A DNA stretch of 64,000 nucleotides from Rhodospirillaceae bacterium (GTDB lineage: Bacteria > Pseudomonadota > Alphaproteobacteria > Rhodospirillales > Rhodospirillaceae). The notes beneath the pieces are model-generated. The model made no database searches. It was not told where the DNA came from and saw only the letters and a program-made list of their open reading frames with translations. Shown here in pieces: positions 8,479 through 16,823 of this stretch. Every line of letters starts with the position of its first letter. The first letter of the stretch is position 1. Where the stretch lies: contig JAQWQC010000006.1 in NCBI GenBank assembly GCA_029245025.1, positions 310,001 through 374,000 on the forward strand, given 5' to 3'. Position numbers and translations under genes: made by a program.

Positions 8479-9213
8479 CTATTGGCTGGGGCCTTCTGAG
8501 GCGCCGGCTTCGAACACACCCATTTGCAATAGGGCCAGCAGCATATCTGCACGCTCTTCTACTGTTTCTATTTCGAGTAACGCCTGCTTTTCTCGCGGAT
8601 CAAAGGGGCAGATCATACAGAGCGATGACACCAACGTATGGTCTGAAAGGCCTTTGATGATATCGACCTTCAGCCGCATCCCCTGGGCATCGATATAGGG
8701 TTGCAATGTCTCAAAAAGCATATCGCGATCAAGGTCAAAATCTTCACGCGGTTCCATATCTTGACGGAAAGAAGAGTAATCAGCCCGCACACGGCGATAG
8801 CCTTTAAGACGCTCAGATTCTTCGAGCATGCGAAACCGTGTGAGGCCGCGCAACGCTATCAACAAACGACCATCATCGGTTTCTTCAAAGTAGACAATCC
8901 GACCAACACAGCCCGTCTTGTAGAGCTGCACCTCGTCATCACCTTGCAGATCAAGCGTCGCCTCTGAACCGTCTTCATAACCGTCATTAAGTTCGTCATA
9001 AGGCCGATTCTCATGACCAACCGCGTCATAGTTCGGCTGGATCATGCCAATCATGCGGCCTGCCGCCAAAGAATCCAGCGCCATTCTTAAATAGCGCGGT
9101 TCAAATAAATTCAGCGGCAACCGTCCACCAGGAAGCAGCAAAGCCCCAGTTAGTGGAAACACAGGGATGTGTTGGGGCAAATCTTCAAACTTGGTGGAGA
9201 TAGGGCTGAACAA
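8479..9213 (-). CDS. LON substrate-binding-domain protein
   Basis: 244 residues consisting of the N-terminal LON domain only (IPVFPLTGALLLPGGRLPLN, FEPRYLRM, a later GCVGRIVYFEETDDGR block and RYRVxxD-type segment GYRRVRADY). There is no AAA+ or Ser-Lys protease domain, so it is not a Lon protease. Stand-alone LON proteins are common in alphaproteobacteria and are thought to bind substrates or regulate proteolysis; the function is unproven. No ATG fits; the likely start is TTG 9213, since an in-frame stop lies just upstream. The gene begins 17 bases after the thioredoxin-like gene ends. Confidence 0.9.
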   Translation of the reverse strand: MFSPISTKFEDLPQHIPVFPLTGALLLPGGRLPLNLFEPRYLRMALDSLAAGRMIGMIQPNYDAVGHENRPYDELNDGYEDGSEATLDLQGDDEVQLYKTGCVGRIVYFEETDDGRLLIALRGLTRFRMLEESERLKGYRRVRADYSSFRQDMEPREDFDLDRDMLFETLQPYIDAQGMRLKVDIIKGLSDHTLVSSLCMICPFDPREKQALLEIETVEERADMLLALLQMGVFEAGASEGPSQ

Positions 9214-9230
9214 AGACCGGTGCCTTTACA

Positions 9231-10166
9231 CTAAGTGAATAACAATGAGGACAGCTGGCGGCGTCCATCGACAGTTAGAGGATCAGTCGGACCAAAGGCC
9301 TCGAAAAACTTAACCAACTGTTTGCGGGCGCCATCGTCATCCCATTTGCGATCCAGTTTAACGATCTCAAGTAAAGCCTTGACCGCTGATTCACGATTAT
9401 CCGCACCGTAGTAGGCCATCGCCAAATCAAACCGTGCCTGCATGTCCTTGGGCTCAGCCGTGACTTTCTGCTCAAGCGCGACTATTTCCTCATTTGAGCC
9501 ACCCGACGCCGTCGCCATCTTGAGCTCTAAAGCTGTCGCGACAGCGGCAATCTCAGGTTTCGCTCTCAAGTCGTCTGGAAGTTGCTCTAAAACTTGCTGA
9601 GCTGTGTCATCTTGGCCGAGATCCATATAGCAGCGTAATGCTCCGCTCATCGCCAAAGTATTTTTGGGATCCTGACCCAATACCTGCTGATAAATTGAAA
9701 GGGCCTCTTCATACTGCCCCACTTCAGCCATTGCATCCGCCTGGCCGATTGCCGCATCAACGGGTGACCCTTCTCCGTCGGTAAGTTTGTCGACAAAAGC
9801 TTTAAGCTGACTATCAGGCTTAGCCCCCATGAACCCGTCCACAGGACGCCCTCCTTTAAAAGCGAACACAGCGGGAATAGACTGTACCTGCATCTGAGCG
9901 GCCAGGGGCTGGTTTTCGTCGACGTTAATTTTCACCATTTTGACTTTGCCCCCGTAACTGATGACCAGTTTCTCCAGGGCAGGGCCGAGCTGTTTGCAAG
10001 GTCCGCACCATGGGGCCCAGAAATCAACAATCACAGGCACCGATTGAGAGGCCTCGAGCACATCCTGTTGGAAGGTTTCGGTGCTGCTCTCTATGATCAA
10101 GTCGCTAGGCGGCGGCGTGGATAATAGGGCCGCAGCGGAGGGGTCAGATGAATCACCGATTAACAT
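9231..10166 (-). CDS. cnoX: CnoX/YbbN-type thioredoxin-TPR co-chaperone
   Basis: About 311 residues. A thioredoxin domain with an intact WCGPC active site at residues ~53-57 is followed from about residue 145 by TPR-like helical repeats (AMAEVGQYEEALSIYQQVL, AMSGALRCYMDLGQDDTAQ and others) of the TPR_19/TPR_20 type. This is the architecture of CnoX (YbbN), a redox-active holdase that protects proteins from chlorine stress and hands them to DnaK or GroEL. The active site keeps both Cys, unlike E. coli CnoX. Start at ATG 10166 (MLIGDSS) with GAGG upstream; a longer frame would run antisense through the tRNA-Gly gene. First gene of the LON / Trm112 / DUF971 operon. Confidence 0.9.
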   Translation of the reverse strand: MLIGDSSDPSAAALLSTPPPSDLIIESSTETFQQDVLEASQSVPVIVDFWAPWCGPCKQLGPALEKLVISYGGKVKMVKINVDENQPLAAQMQVQSIPAVFAFKGGRPVDGFMGAKPDSQLKAFVDKLTDGEGSPVDAAIGQADAMAEVGQYEEALSIYQQVLGQDPKNTLAMSGALRCYMDLGQDDTAQQVLEQLPDDLRAKPEIAAVATALELKMATASGGSNEEIVALEQKVTAEPKDMQARFDLAMAYYGADNRESAVKALLEIVKLDRKWDDDGARKQLVKFFEAFGPTDPLTVDGRRQLSSLLFT

Positions 10167-10348
10167 GTCAGCCTCTTGAAACTCAGGGATGTAGGTCGCC
10201 GACCCCTTAGATGCGTCCAAAAGGTTTGAAACGCAAGGGAAAGGCCCAAAATTGACTGGCCTGGCTGGCGAGCCAACCCTTGCAAACCCATACTGAATGG
10301 GTATAGTCCGCGCCTTCCCCGGCAGGCTATTGGCCTGTCGACTATCGA

Positions 10349-10423
10349 GCGGGCGTAGCTCAGGGGTAGAGCACAACCTTGCCAAGGTTGGGGTCGGGCG
10401 TTCGAATCGCCTCGCCCGCTCCA
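10349..10423 (+). tRNA. tRNA-Gly (anticodon GCC), CCA encoded
   Basis: Cloverleaf on the forward strand: acceptor GCGGGCG/CGCCCGC, D arm GCTC/GAGC, anticodon stem CAACC/GGTTG with loop TTGCCAA (anticodon GCC), T arm with TTCGAAT loop, discriminator T and encoded CCA at 10421-10423. Confidence 0.97.
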
Positions 10424-10471
10424 TTTTCCCTCATAGTTTTCGGTAATTGTGCCCGAGCGCTTTTGTGTTCG

Positions 10472-12019
10472 TTACGCCGTAAACGGAATAATTTTCTGCC
10501 CTAATAACCGCCCAAATGTCAGGGCCGGTGTCATACCCATGCCGTTTGTAAGTGCCCGACCTGATGTGGCGGCTCCACCGATCACCTCACCAGCAGCGTA
10601 AAGGTTTGGAATGGGTGTGCCATCGCTGCGGGTAACACGTAGGTCACCGTCGACCCCCAAACCGGCGGCAGACTTAACCGTCGCGCCCTGAAGCTGGACG
10701 GCGTAGAACGGTCCTTTGGCAACCGGGAGAGGACGATGACCCCGGCCCATAGCATCGGGCGCATCATTCAGAACCGCGCTGTTATAAGCGGCTATCTCTC
10801 GCTCTAGATTATAAGGATTGATGCCAGCTTTAACGCCGACTTCGCCAATGGTCTCAGCCCTAGAAAACATGGGGTGGTCGATGAAAGCATCATCCAATTT
10901 TTCCCGCGACCAACGCGGAATAAGCGGTGGCGCCGTATCAAGTATCTCTTGGTCGAAGATTGCCCAGTGACGATGCCCCGGCTGGACACTTAGTGTGTAC
11001 TCCCGATGCGCCAAGCTTGGGTGATCTTCCTGAACAAAGCGCTTGCCGTGTACATTGACGAACACCTCCCACGGCATGCGATAGCGCGGCTCAAGAACCG
11101 GGCCAGCAGCAATCGGTGCAGGAAAATTATTGCTCTCGAGAATTATACCAAAGACTGGCGCAAACATATCTCCGCCACGCACGTAGCCACCGGCACCAAG
11201 TCCAAGCGTAATGCCGTCGCCTTGGCTATAGGGATACGCAATGTCCCAATACAACGGCATGCCATGCAATTCCTGATACATGCGAGGATTGGCGGCACAG
11301 CCACCGCTACACAAGGCGACAAACCTGCTGCGGTAGTCGACTCGCTCGCCGCTATCGTTCTCCGCTACAATACCGCGAACCGCACCTGTTTCGTCTTTGA
11401 TCAAATCTATCGCGCCGGTGGACAGGAGCACAGATAAACGGCCGGTGGCCTTGGCTTCTTCAATCATCGGATCAAGAATTTTTTGGAATCCCTGACCTTC
11501 GTCTTCGTTCCATTGATACCGACGGGTCGTAAAGAATTCGTGGCCACTGCCGAGCACCGGGTGGCCATCCATCACCGTATAACCCCGAGCCGCATACCAG
11601 TTTATTGTCTCTGCGGCGTTGTCGACCAGAAGTCGTGTTAGAAAAGGATCAGATGTGTGGCGATTGATGCGCATAACATCGTCGTAGTGAGCGTCTGGAG
11701 AATCTTTAATGCCCTGTTGCTTTTGCCACACGGTTCCCGCCGCTGCGACCTGACCCCCCGTGCGATCCAGGGTGCCGCCAAGCCGGGGCGCTTTATCAAT
11801 CAGCAATACGCGGGCGCCGCGTTCGGCAGCGAACAGGGCGGCCGGCATACCCGTCGTGCCCCCACCAACGACGATTAAATCCCACTCAACATTTTGGGCC
11901 AGCGCATGACGCATACCAAATGATTGGGCACTCAAGGCAGCTGCAGCCAAAGAGCCTCTCAAAAATGATCGTTTTGTGATCGGTGATGCGAACTGAGAAA
12001 ACGTGCTGTCTGTGGTCAT
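10472..12019 (-). CDS. FAD-dependent oxidoreductase, fumarate reductase / KstD-like, Tat-type signal
   Basis: About 515 residues. A twin-arginine-like leader (KRSFLRG at ~16-22, then an Ala-rich stretch ending HALAQ) precedes the FAD-binding motif DLIVVGGGTTGMPAAL near residue 47. Later come a GGT-G motif (RLGGTLDRTGGQ) and a C-terminal GGAATSGRALTNGMGMTPAL block that closes the FAD site. This matches FAD_binding_2 dehydrogenases such as soluble fumarate reductase, 3-ketosteroid dehydrogenase and urocanate reductase; there is no heme or FMN domain. The substrate is unknown. Start ATG 12019 has GGAGGG five bases upstream; GTG 12025 would overlap it. The leader has Lys-Arg rather than Arg-Arg, which some Tat substrates tolerate. 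No operon partner. Confidence 0.85.
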   Translation of the reverse strand: MTTDSTFSQFASPITKRSFLRGSLAAAALSAQSFGMRHALAQNVEWDLIVVGGGTTGMPAALFAAERGARVLLIDKAPRLGGTLDRTGGQVAAAGTVWQKQQGIKDSPDAHYDDVMRINRHTSDPFLTRLLVDNAAETINWYAARGYTVMDGHPVLGSGHEFFTTRRYQWNEDEGQGFQKILDPMIEEAKATGRLSVLLSTGAIDLIKDETGAVRGIVAENDSGERVDYRSRFVALCSGGCAANPRMYQELHGMPLYWDIAYPYSQGDGITLGLGAGGYVRGGDMFAPVFGIILESNNFPAPIAAGPVLEPRYRMPWEVFVNVHGKRFVQEDHPSLAHREYTLSVQPGHRHWAIFDQEILDTAPPLIPRWSREKLDDAFIDHPMFSRAETIGEVGVKAGINPYNLEREIAAYNSAVLNDAPDAMGRGHRPLPVAKGPFYAVQLQGATVKSAAGLGVDGDLRVTRSDGTPIPNLYAAGEVIGGAATSGRALTNGMGMTPALTFGRLLGQKIIPFTA

Positions 12020-12168
12020 GGCCACCCTCCACGGTTTACGTCGACGCGCGCCCTCTATTTACCACAGAAAATGCCGTTCAACAGTACCGGCGGCAAAAAA
12101 TACAGCCTTATCAATAGGGCGTCGCAGCGTTAGGGTCTGCACACATTTGAACGAGAAGGATTATTACA

Positions 12169-12885
12169 ATGCCAACACTGCTCATTACAGGGGCCAACCG
12201 AGGTCTCGGCTTTAACCTCCTAAAGCTATACGACCAAGACGGTTGGACCATCCATGCCTGCTGCCGAAATCCGGACTCGGCGACAGGCTTGAAAGCCGTT
12301 GCCGACGCCAGTAGCGGCCGCATTACCTTACACGCTTTGGATGTGGAAGACCCAAGTACAATCTCTAGTTTGAAAAACACACTCGGCGACAACCCGATCG
12401 ACATGCTGATCAACATGGCCGGTTACCTTGGGGAAAAAGCTTTAACCGAACCCAATGGTCTTCAACCCTTCGGCGCCACTGATTTTGATATTATGGAAAA
12501 AGCTTATCGCATCAATTGTATTGGACCACTGCGGGTGTGTGAGGCCCTGGTGGATAATGTAGAGGCCAGTCACAAGAAAATAATCATCAACGTCTCGAGT
12601 ATTGTAGGATCAATCGGTGCTGATGACTTTGGCAATTTTTATATGTATCGGCCCAGCAAAGCAGCGCTCAATGCCGTTACTCATGCAATGGCGCTTAATT
12701 TGAAGGACCGCGGCATCACGGTCATCCCCTTCCACCCTGGGTTCACAAAAACTGATATGGGTGGGCCTACAGCAGACATAGAGATTGAGGAAAGTGTGAC
12801 CGGGATCAAAGCTGTGCTGGATCAAGTGACGATTGCCGACACCGGCCGCTACCTCACTTGGGAGGGCGGCGAACTGGCCTGGTAA
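12169..12885 (+). CDS. Short-chain dehydrogenase/reductase (C-factor-like SDR)
   Basis: 238-residue classical SDR. The cofactor motif is TGANRGLG at residues 8-15, the structural motif is NMAG rather than NNAG, and the catalytic Ser (NVSSIVGS) and YRPSK (Tyr-x3-Lys) follow. The closest recognisable relatives are C-factor / sniffer-type SDRs; the substrate is unknown. AAGGA precedes the ATG. It stands alone between the exported flavoprotein and the 2OG oxygenase gene, with no visible pathway link. Confidence 0.88.
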   Translation: MPTLLITGANRGLGFNLLKLYDQDGWTIHACCRNPDSATGLKAVADASSGRITLHALDVEDPSTISSLKNTLGDNPIDMLINMAGYLGEKALTEPNGLQPFGATDFDIMEKAYRINCIGPLRVCEALVDNVEASHKKIIINVSSIVGSIGADDFGNFYMYRPSKAALNAVTHAMALNLKDRGITVIPFHPGFTKTDMGGPTADIEIEESVTGIKAVLDQVTIADTGRYLTWEGGELAW

Positions 12886-12904
12886 GGGGTCATAAGCACT
12901 AAAA

Positions 12905-13642
12905 TTATACCTGAGTTGCGCCCTGTGGTGCGCGCACGTTGACGATGATGAGTCGACGGTCACAGTCCGTCACGGGTATAGGCTCTACTCCGTGGTAAGA
13001 CCTATCTGTCCGCGGAAAAATAACGGCCCGGTTGGGCTTGTAATCGATACGCGTATGGAGCGTAAACTTGTCAACTTCGTAGTGCTTCTCGTCATTCACC
13101 GGCATTTTCGGATCTTTCGGCGTATAGAGACTTGTGCCGTAAGATCGATACTTGGGATCGGTCGAAAGATAGTAGAGTAAACTGATAAAACGTCTGCGCG
13201 TGTCTGTATGTGGGCCGATTTTATAATTGCTATGGTCGCTGACAACTAGCATCTCAGGACTCAGAATTACTTTGTCTTGCTCCAGGTGCCCAATACGACG
13301 CTGCAGTATGGCCTTAAACTTTTTGCAGGATGCGGCGATAACGTTTGCACCTATAATCGTGTGGGCGACGTCTCGCCAGAATTTTCTATCTGACTCTGTT
13401 AAGCTTGACAGAAACTGGTCCTCCAAGAGCAGGACGTGGCGCTCGCCATACCCTGCCACCCGACCCGTCTCAGGAAGCGTCATCATACTTTCTTCTGAAG
13501 GCCATTTGTGGTGAATTTCTTCTAGAAGATCTATCGGAAGAACATCGTCGACAACGCAATGTTCAAACGGTTCAGTGGAAACTGAAGATGCCGCTATCCG
13601 ATCCACCACATGAGATTCAGCGCCTGAAAATATATTCTGCAT
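12905..13642 (-). CDS. Putative 2-oxoglutarate/Fe(II)-dependent oxygenase
   Basis: About 245 residues. The iron triad is visible as H-x-D in YKIGPHTDTRRR and a distal His in RSYHGVEPI, with an Arg-rich C-terminal strand (CDRRLIIVNV) that could bind the 2-oxoglutarate carboxylate. The spacing of the triad (about 75 residues) fits the 2OG-Fe(II) superfamily; the subfamily is not recognisable. Start taken as ATG 13642 because the longer reading frame begins only with TTG inside the upstream gene. It overlaps the end of the FkbM gene by 26 bases, so the two are probably translated together. Likely role: hydroxylation of a sugar, peptide or metabolite also touched by the methyltransferase (inference). 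Confidence 0.72.
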   Translation of the reverse strand: MQNIFSGAESHVVDRIAASSVSTEPFEHCVVDDVLPIDLLEEIHHKWPSEESMMTLPETGRVAGYGERHVLLLEDQFLSSLTESDRKFWRDVAHTIIGANVIAASCKKFKAILQRRIGHLEQDKVILSPEMLVVSDHSNYKIGPHTDTRRRFISLLYYLSTDPKYRSYGTSLYTPKDPKMPVNDEKHYEVDKFTLHTRIDYKPNRAVIFPRTDRSYHGVEPIPVTDCDRRLIIVNVRAPQGATQV

Positions 13643-14387
13643 AATCTTTAGTTGGGCCTTCCTCACGTCGCGAGCGTTCGACTTGATCCGGGTCAAAGCT
13701 AAACCCCAACTCCATCATCTCGTTAATCAACATAGAATGCTCATCGATATGGGGGCTAATCTCAATTAGAACAGACTTTACCTCGCTTTGTGAGAATGTG
13801 TCGCGCGCCCCGCGTACAACCAAATGCTCAATTCCATCGACATCAATTTTAATATGATTTGGCACCGGTAAGGCATTGATTGATACAAGATCGTCTAAGC
13901 TGTATCCGAGACTCCCTTGGGCAAAGGCAGCATTGATAGGCTTCAAGTTTGTATCGACTTCCGCACCGAATTCGTGACCAGAACCAGCGGTATCTAGGTT
14001 GGTCATATATAACCGATCAACACGCTGGCTATCCGTCAACGCGCAGCACCAGGCTACAACAGACCGGGATAACTCATTGAGCCGGATGTTGGTATTTAGT
14101 AGTGCATAGTTCTGAGATTCAGGTTCAAAAGCGAACACACGAGCACCACTGAAGACGTGGGCAAACAAAGAATAAAGCCCCATATTTGCACCAATATCGA
14201 CAAAAACTTCGTCGCGCTGGAATTCCGATATCCACTTAACAGTCTCAGGCTCCTTGGTTTCGAATGAGGAAACCCGCCAGTACGCAGCGCGGTTGGGAAA
14301 AGCAAATCGAATTCTTGTGGTGCCATACTTTAGTACGCCGGTCGGAAGAGAACTGGCGTACTTGTCGAGTATTGCATCATGGTCCAT
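13617..14387 (-). CDS. FkbM-family methyltransferase
   Basis: 256 residues. Motif I for S-adenosylmethionine is VFVDIGANMGLYSLFA near residue 77, followed by AFEPES and by the family's IKIDVDGIEHLVVRGA block, and a C-terminal LIEISP. FkbM enzymes O-methylate sugars, polyketides and other hydroxyls and are frequent in polysaccharide clusters. It is the upstream gene of a two-gene unit with the 2OG oxygenase and diverges from the TPR glycosyltransferase gene, which supports a carbohydrate-modifying role. The acceptor is not determinable. Confidence 0.9.
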   Translation of the reverse strand: MDHDAILDKYASSLPTGVLKYGTTRIRFAFPNRAAYWRVSSFETKEPETVKWISEFQRDEVFVDIGANMGLYSLFAHVFSGARVFAFEPESQNYALLNTNIRLNELSRSVVAWCCALTDSQRVDRLYMTNLDTAGSGHEFGAEVDTNLKPINAAFAQGSLGYSLDDLVSINALPVPNHIKIDVDGIEHLVVRGARDTFSQSEVKSVLIEISPHIDEHSMLINEMMELGFSFDPDQVERSRREEGPTKDYAEYIFRR

Positions 14388-14666
14388 CAGTTGACCTAAA
14401 CCCTAAAAAATCCAAATTTGCGCACATAGAGAAGCAACTGATGCACGCTTTTTCTAGATCACTATGTACAGCGTTGCCGCTTGATTCACTACTAAACGTG
14501 CTAAGCTCTTGTCAGCACATATTGAGAGGTTCTAGATAGCGTCAAGTAAACGGGCAATCAACGGAAGTATGGTGATCTCCATACCCCTAACCTTTAGAGT
14601 TCCTGCGGCACAGCAATGCTATATGCTGCAAGGCCTGTCCCATCCACGCTTCTCATTTTGACCTGT

Positions 14667-16823
14667 ATGACTAAGAAAACAGAACAATCAAGCGTGCCTG
14701 AGAGGGAAAACAGCGAAGACCTGTTCGCAGCCTATATGCAGCACGGCGAAGACTATCTAGCCTCAGGCAAGCCTATCGAAGCTAAGATTTGTTTTAAAAA
14801 AGCCCTAATAATTAAACCTGATAATTCATCTCCTTGGTTTAAGGTCGGAATAATTCATTACCGCTTGGATGAGGATGAAAAAGCCATTGGCGCTTTACTC
14901 AGGGCAAACAGCTTAGCGCCTAACGATACAACCATCCTCAACGCCCTCGGTGCCGCTTATGGCCGTTCAGGACAATTAAAAGAAGCGATCGACTCCTTCG
15001 TCGAGGTATGCAGATTAGAGCCTGATCATGCTGGAGCGGCAATGAATTGCGGTCGGATTCTATTCTCCCTTGGCAGGTTTGACCATGCAGAAGCATGGCT
15101 CAACCGAGCTGCAACTGTGCGTCCGGGCCACGCAAAAACTTTAACGCTTTTAACTCAAGTTCGATTGGCGCTCGGGCAACCACGGTTAGCAGTTATGTCT
15201 GGTGAAGACGCTGTTCGGGCCGACCCTGAGCATTACGAGGCCCGGCTCCCGCTTGGCCAAGCGCATCTATCGGTTCGTGACCTTCGGTCCGCTTATGAAC
15301 ATCTCACTCTGTTCCTAAAGCATAATCCAGACCATCCAGAGGCTTTGTATAATTTAGCTGAAACAGAGGAGAAGAGTGGAAAATCAGAAGACGCAAAAGA
15401 TCTTTACCGCCGCGTTGCGGAGCTGGATATCGACACTGAGTTTCGCACTCTTACCAGACTTAAAATCGCGCTGACGCTGCCAGTTGTTTGCAAGAGCGCG
15501 GCTGAAATTGCTCAAAACAGAAACGCTATAATTGAAGCCCTGGAGAACGTGCCCCGCGAGCCCGTAAGGGACATATACTCAGCTGGGGGTTTTACTAATT
15601 TTTATCTCGCCTATCACGGTAAAAATGATCGCGGACTGCAGGAACGCGTCGCAGCCTTTTATCTCGAATGTAGCCCTGATCTTGCAGCACGCGCGCCACA
15701 TGTGGGGCAAGCACCAAAGCGAGACAAAATCCGCATTGGGATTCTGTCCAGTTTCCTGCGCAGTCATACAGTAGGGTACCTATGTGCGGGATTGATCGAA
15801 TACCTGGATAGAGATCGGTTTGAAGTCGTATTACTGCGCTGTCCGGTATTGCCCGTGGATGATCCAGTCGCGCCTGTCTTGGCCAACATGGCTGATCGTG
15901 TCATCGATTTGCCTGACGATCTACGCCGGGCGCGGGAAATTATCGCAAGTGAGGAAGCAGATTTGATCTACTTCCCGGAGATCGGCATGGATAAGCTAGT
16001 TTACTTCTTAGCTTTTGCGCGATCCGCACCCGTTCAGGTGATGGGATGGGGACACCCTGTCACCAGTGGAATTCCAAACATCGATGCGTTTTTATCCGTC
16101 GCGGGGATGGAACCTGAAAAGGCCAATGAACATTACAGTGAAGACCTTATTGAATTAGATGGTTTGTCGATCTGCGTGACGGAGCCCATCATTCCAACCG
16201 CTCCGCCTGATCGGGCAGCATTCGGTATTGATCCTAAAGCACCAGCATATCTATGCGCCCAAAGCTTGTACAAAATTCATCCAGCCTATGACTCGATTAT
16301 TGCCGACCTGTTGGAAAAAGACACGAATGCTCTCATTTATTTCGTGACCATTCATACAGCGGCGGACGATATATTTCTCCGTCGGCTTGAGAAGACTGCT
16401 GGGTCTCATATAGGACGCATAAAAATTCTGCCGCGAGTTAAAAGTCGTGACTTCACCTCATTACTCAGCTGTGCAGACGTTCTCTTAGATATTCCTCATT
16501 GGTCTGGAGGAAAAACCAGTCTTGAAAGCTTAAGAACCGGGACGCCAATTGTTCATTGGCCGGGTGAGTTTATGCGGGGTCGCCACACCTTAGCCTTCTA
16601 CAAACGCATGGATGTGATGGATTGCGTGGTCGATAGCGCCGAAGCATACGTCGAGACAGCATATCGCTTGGTCCATGATCAGATCTTTAGGACGTCCGTG
16701 CGACAACGCATTTGGGAAAAGGCGCATCTACTATTCAATGACTCGTCGGCGATTTCAGAAATTTCAGGAGTCTTTGAGCAGATGGTTCTGGAAAGCCGTC
16801 AAACCAAAACAAAACAAAACTAG
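14667..16823 (+). CDS. TPR-repeat O-linked N-acetylglucosaminyltransferase-like protein (GT41, SPINDLY type)
   Basis: About 718 residues. Some seven TPR units lie at residues ~30-260 (for example YLASGKPIEAKICFKKALII and LNALGAAYGRSGQLKEAIDS), then a GT41-type catalytic region from about 350: IRIGILSSFLRSHTVGYL, VQVMGWGHPVTSGIPNIDAF, and the nucleotide-sugar segment SGGKTSLESLRTGTPIVHWP near 610. Bacterial GT41 proteins glycosylate Ser/Thr of proteins; FlmG of Caulobacter is a related TPR-plus-glycosyltransferase design that decorates flagellin. Start uncertain: ATG 14667 preferred, ATG 14616 also in frame; neither has a good ribosome site. The 279-base gap upstream holds a 6-base hairpin (GTATGG/CCATAC, 14567-14584) and no gene. 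Its stop overlaps the convergent MsbA-like gene by 4 bases. Confidence 0.88.
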   Translation: MTKKTEQSSVPERENSEDLFAAYMQHGEDYLASGKPIEAKICFKKALIIKPDNSSPWFKVGIIHYRLDEDEKAIGALLRANSLAPNDTTILNALGAAYGRSGQLKEAIDSFVEVCRLEPDHAGAAMNCGRILFSLGRFDHAEAWLNRAATVRPGHAKTLTLLTQVRLALGQPRLAVMSGEDAVRADPEHYEARLPLGQAHLSVRDLRSAYEHLTLFLKHNPDHPEALYNLAETEEKSGKSEDAKDLYRRVAELDIDTEFRTLTRLKIALTLPVVCKSAAEIAQNRNAIIEALENVPREPVRDIYSAGGFTNFYLAYHGKNDRGLQERVAAFYLECSPDLAARAPHVGQAPKRDKIRIGILSSFLRSHTVGYLCAGLIEYLDRDRFEVVLLRCPVLPVDDPVAPVLANMADRVIDLPDDLRRAREIIASEEADLIYFPEIGMDKLVYFLAFARSAPVQVMGWGHPVTSGIPNIDAFLSVAGMEPEKANEHYSEDLIELDGLSICVTEPIIPTAPPDRAAFGIDPKAPAYLCAQSLYKIHPAYDSIIADLLEKDTNALIYFVTIHTAADDIFLRRLEKTAGSHIGRIKILPRVKSRDFTSLLSCADVLLDIPHWSGGKTSLESLRTGTPIVHWPGEFMRGRHTLAFYKRMDVMDCVVDSAEAYVETAYRLVHDQIFRTSVRQRIWEKAHLLFNDSSAISEISGVFEQMVLESRQTKTKQN

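Noticed and set aside
10167-10424. N-terminal extension of the thioredoxin-TPR protein
   Set aside because: It would run antisense through the tRNA-Gly gene; the thioredoxin start at 10166 has a ribosome site.
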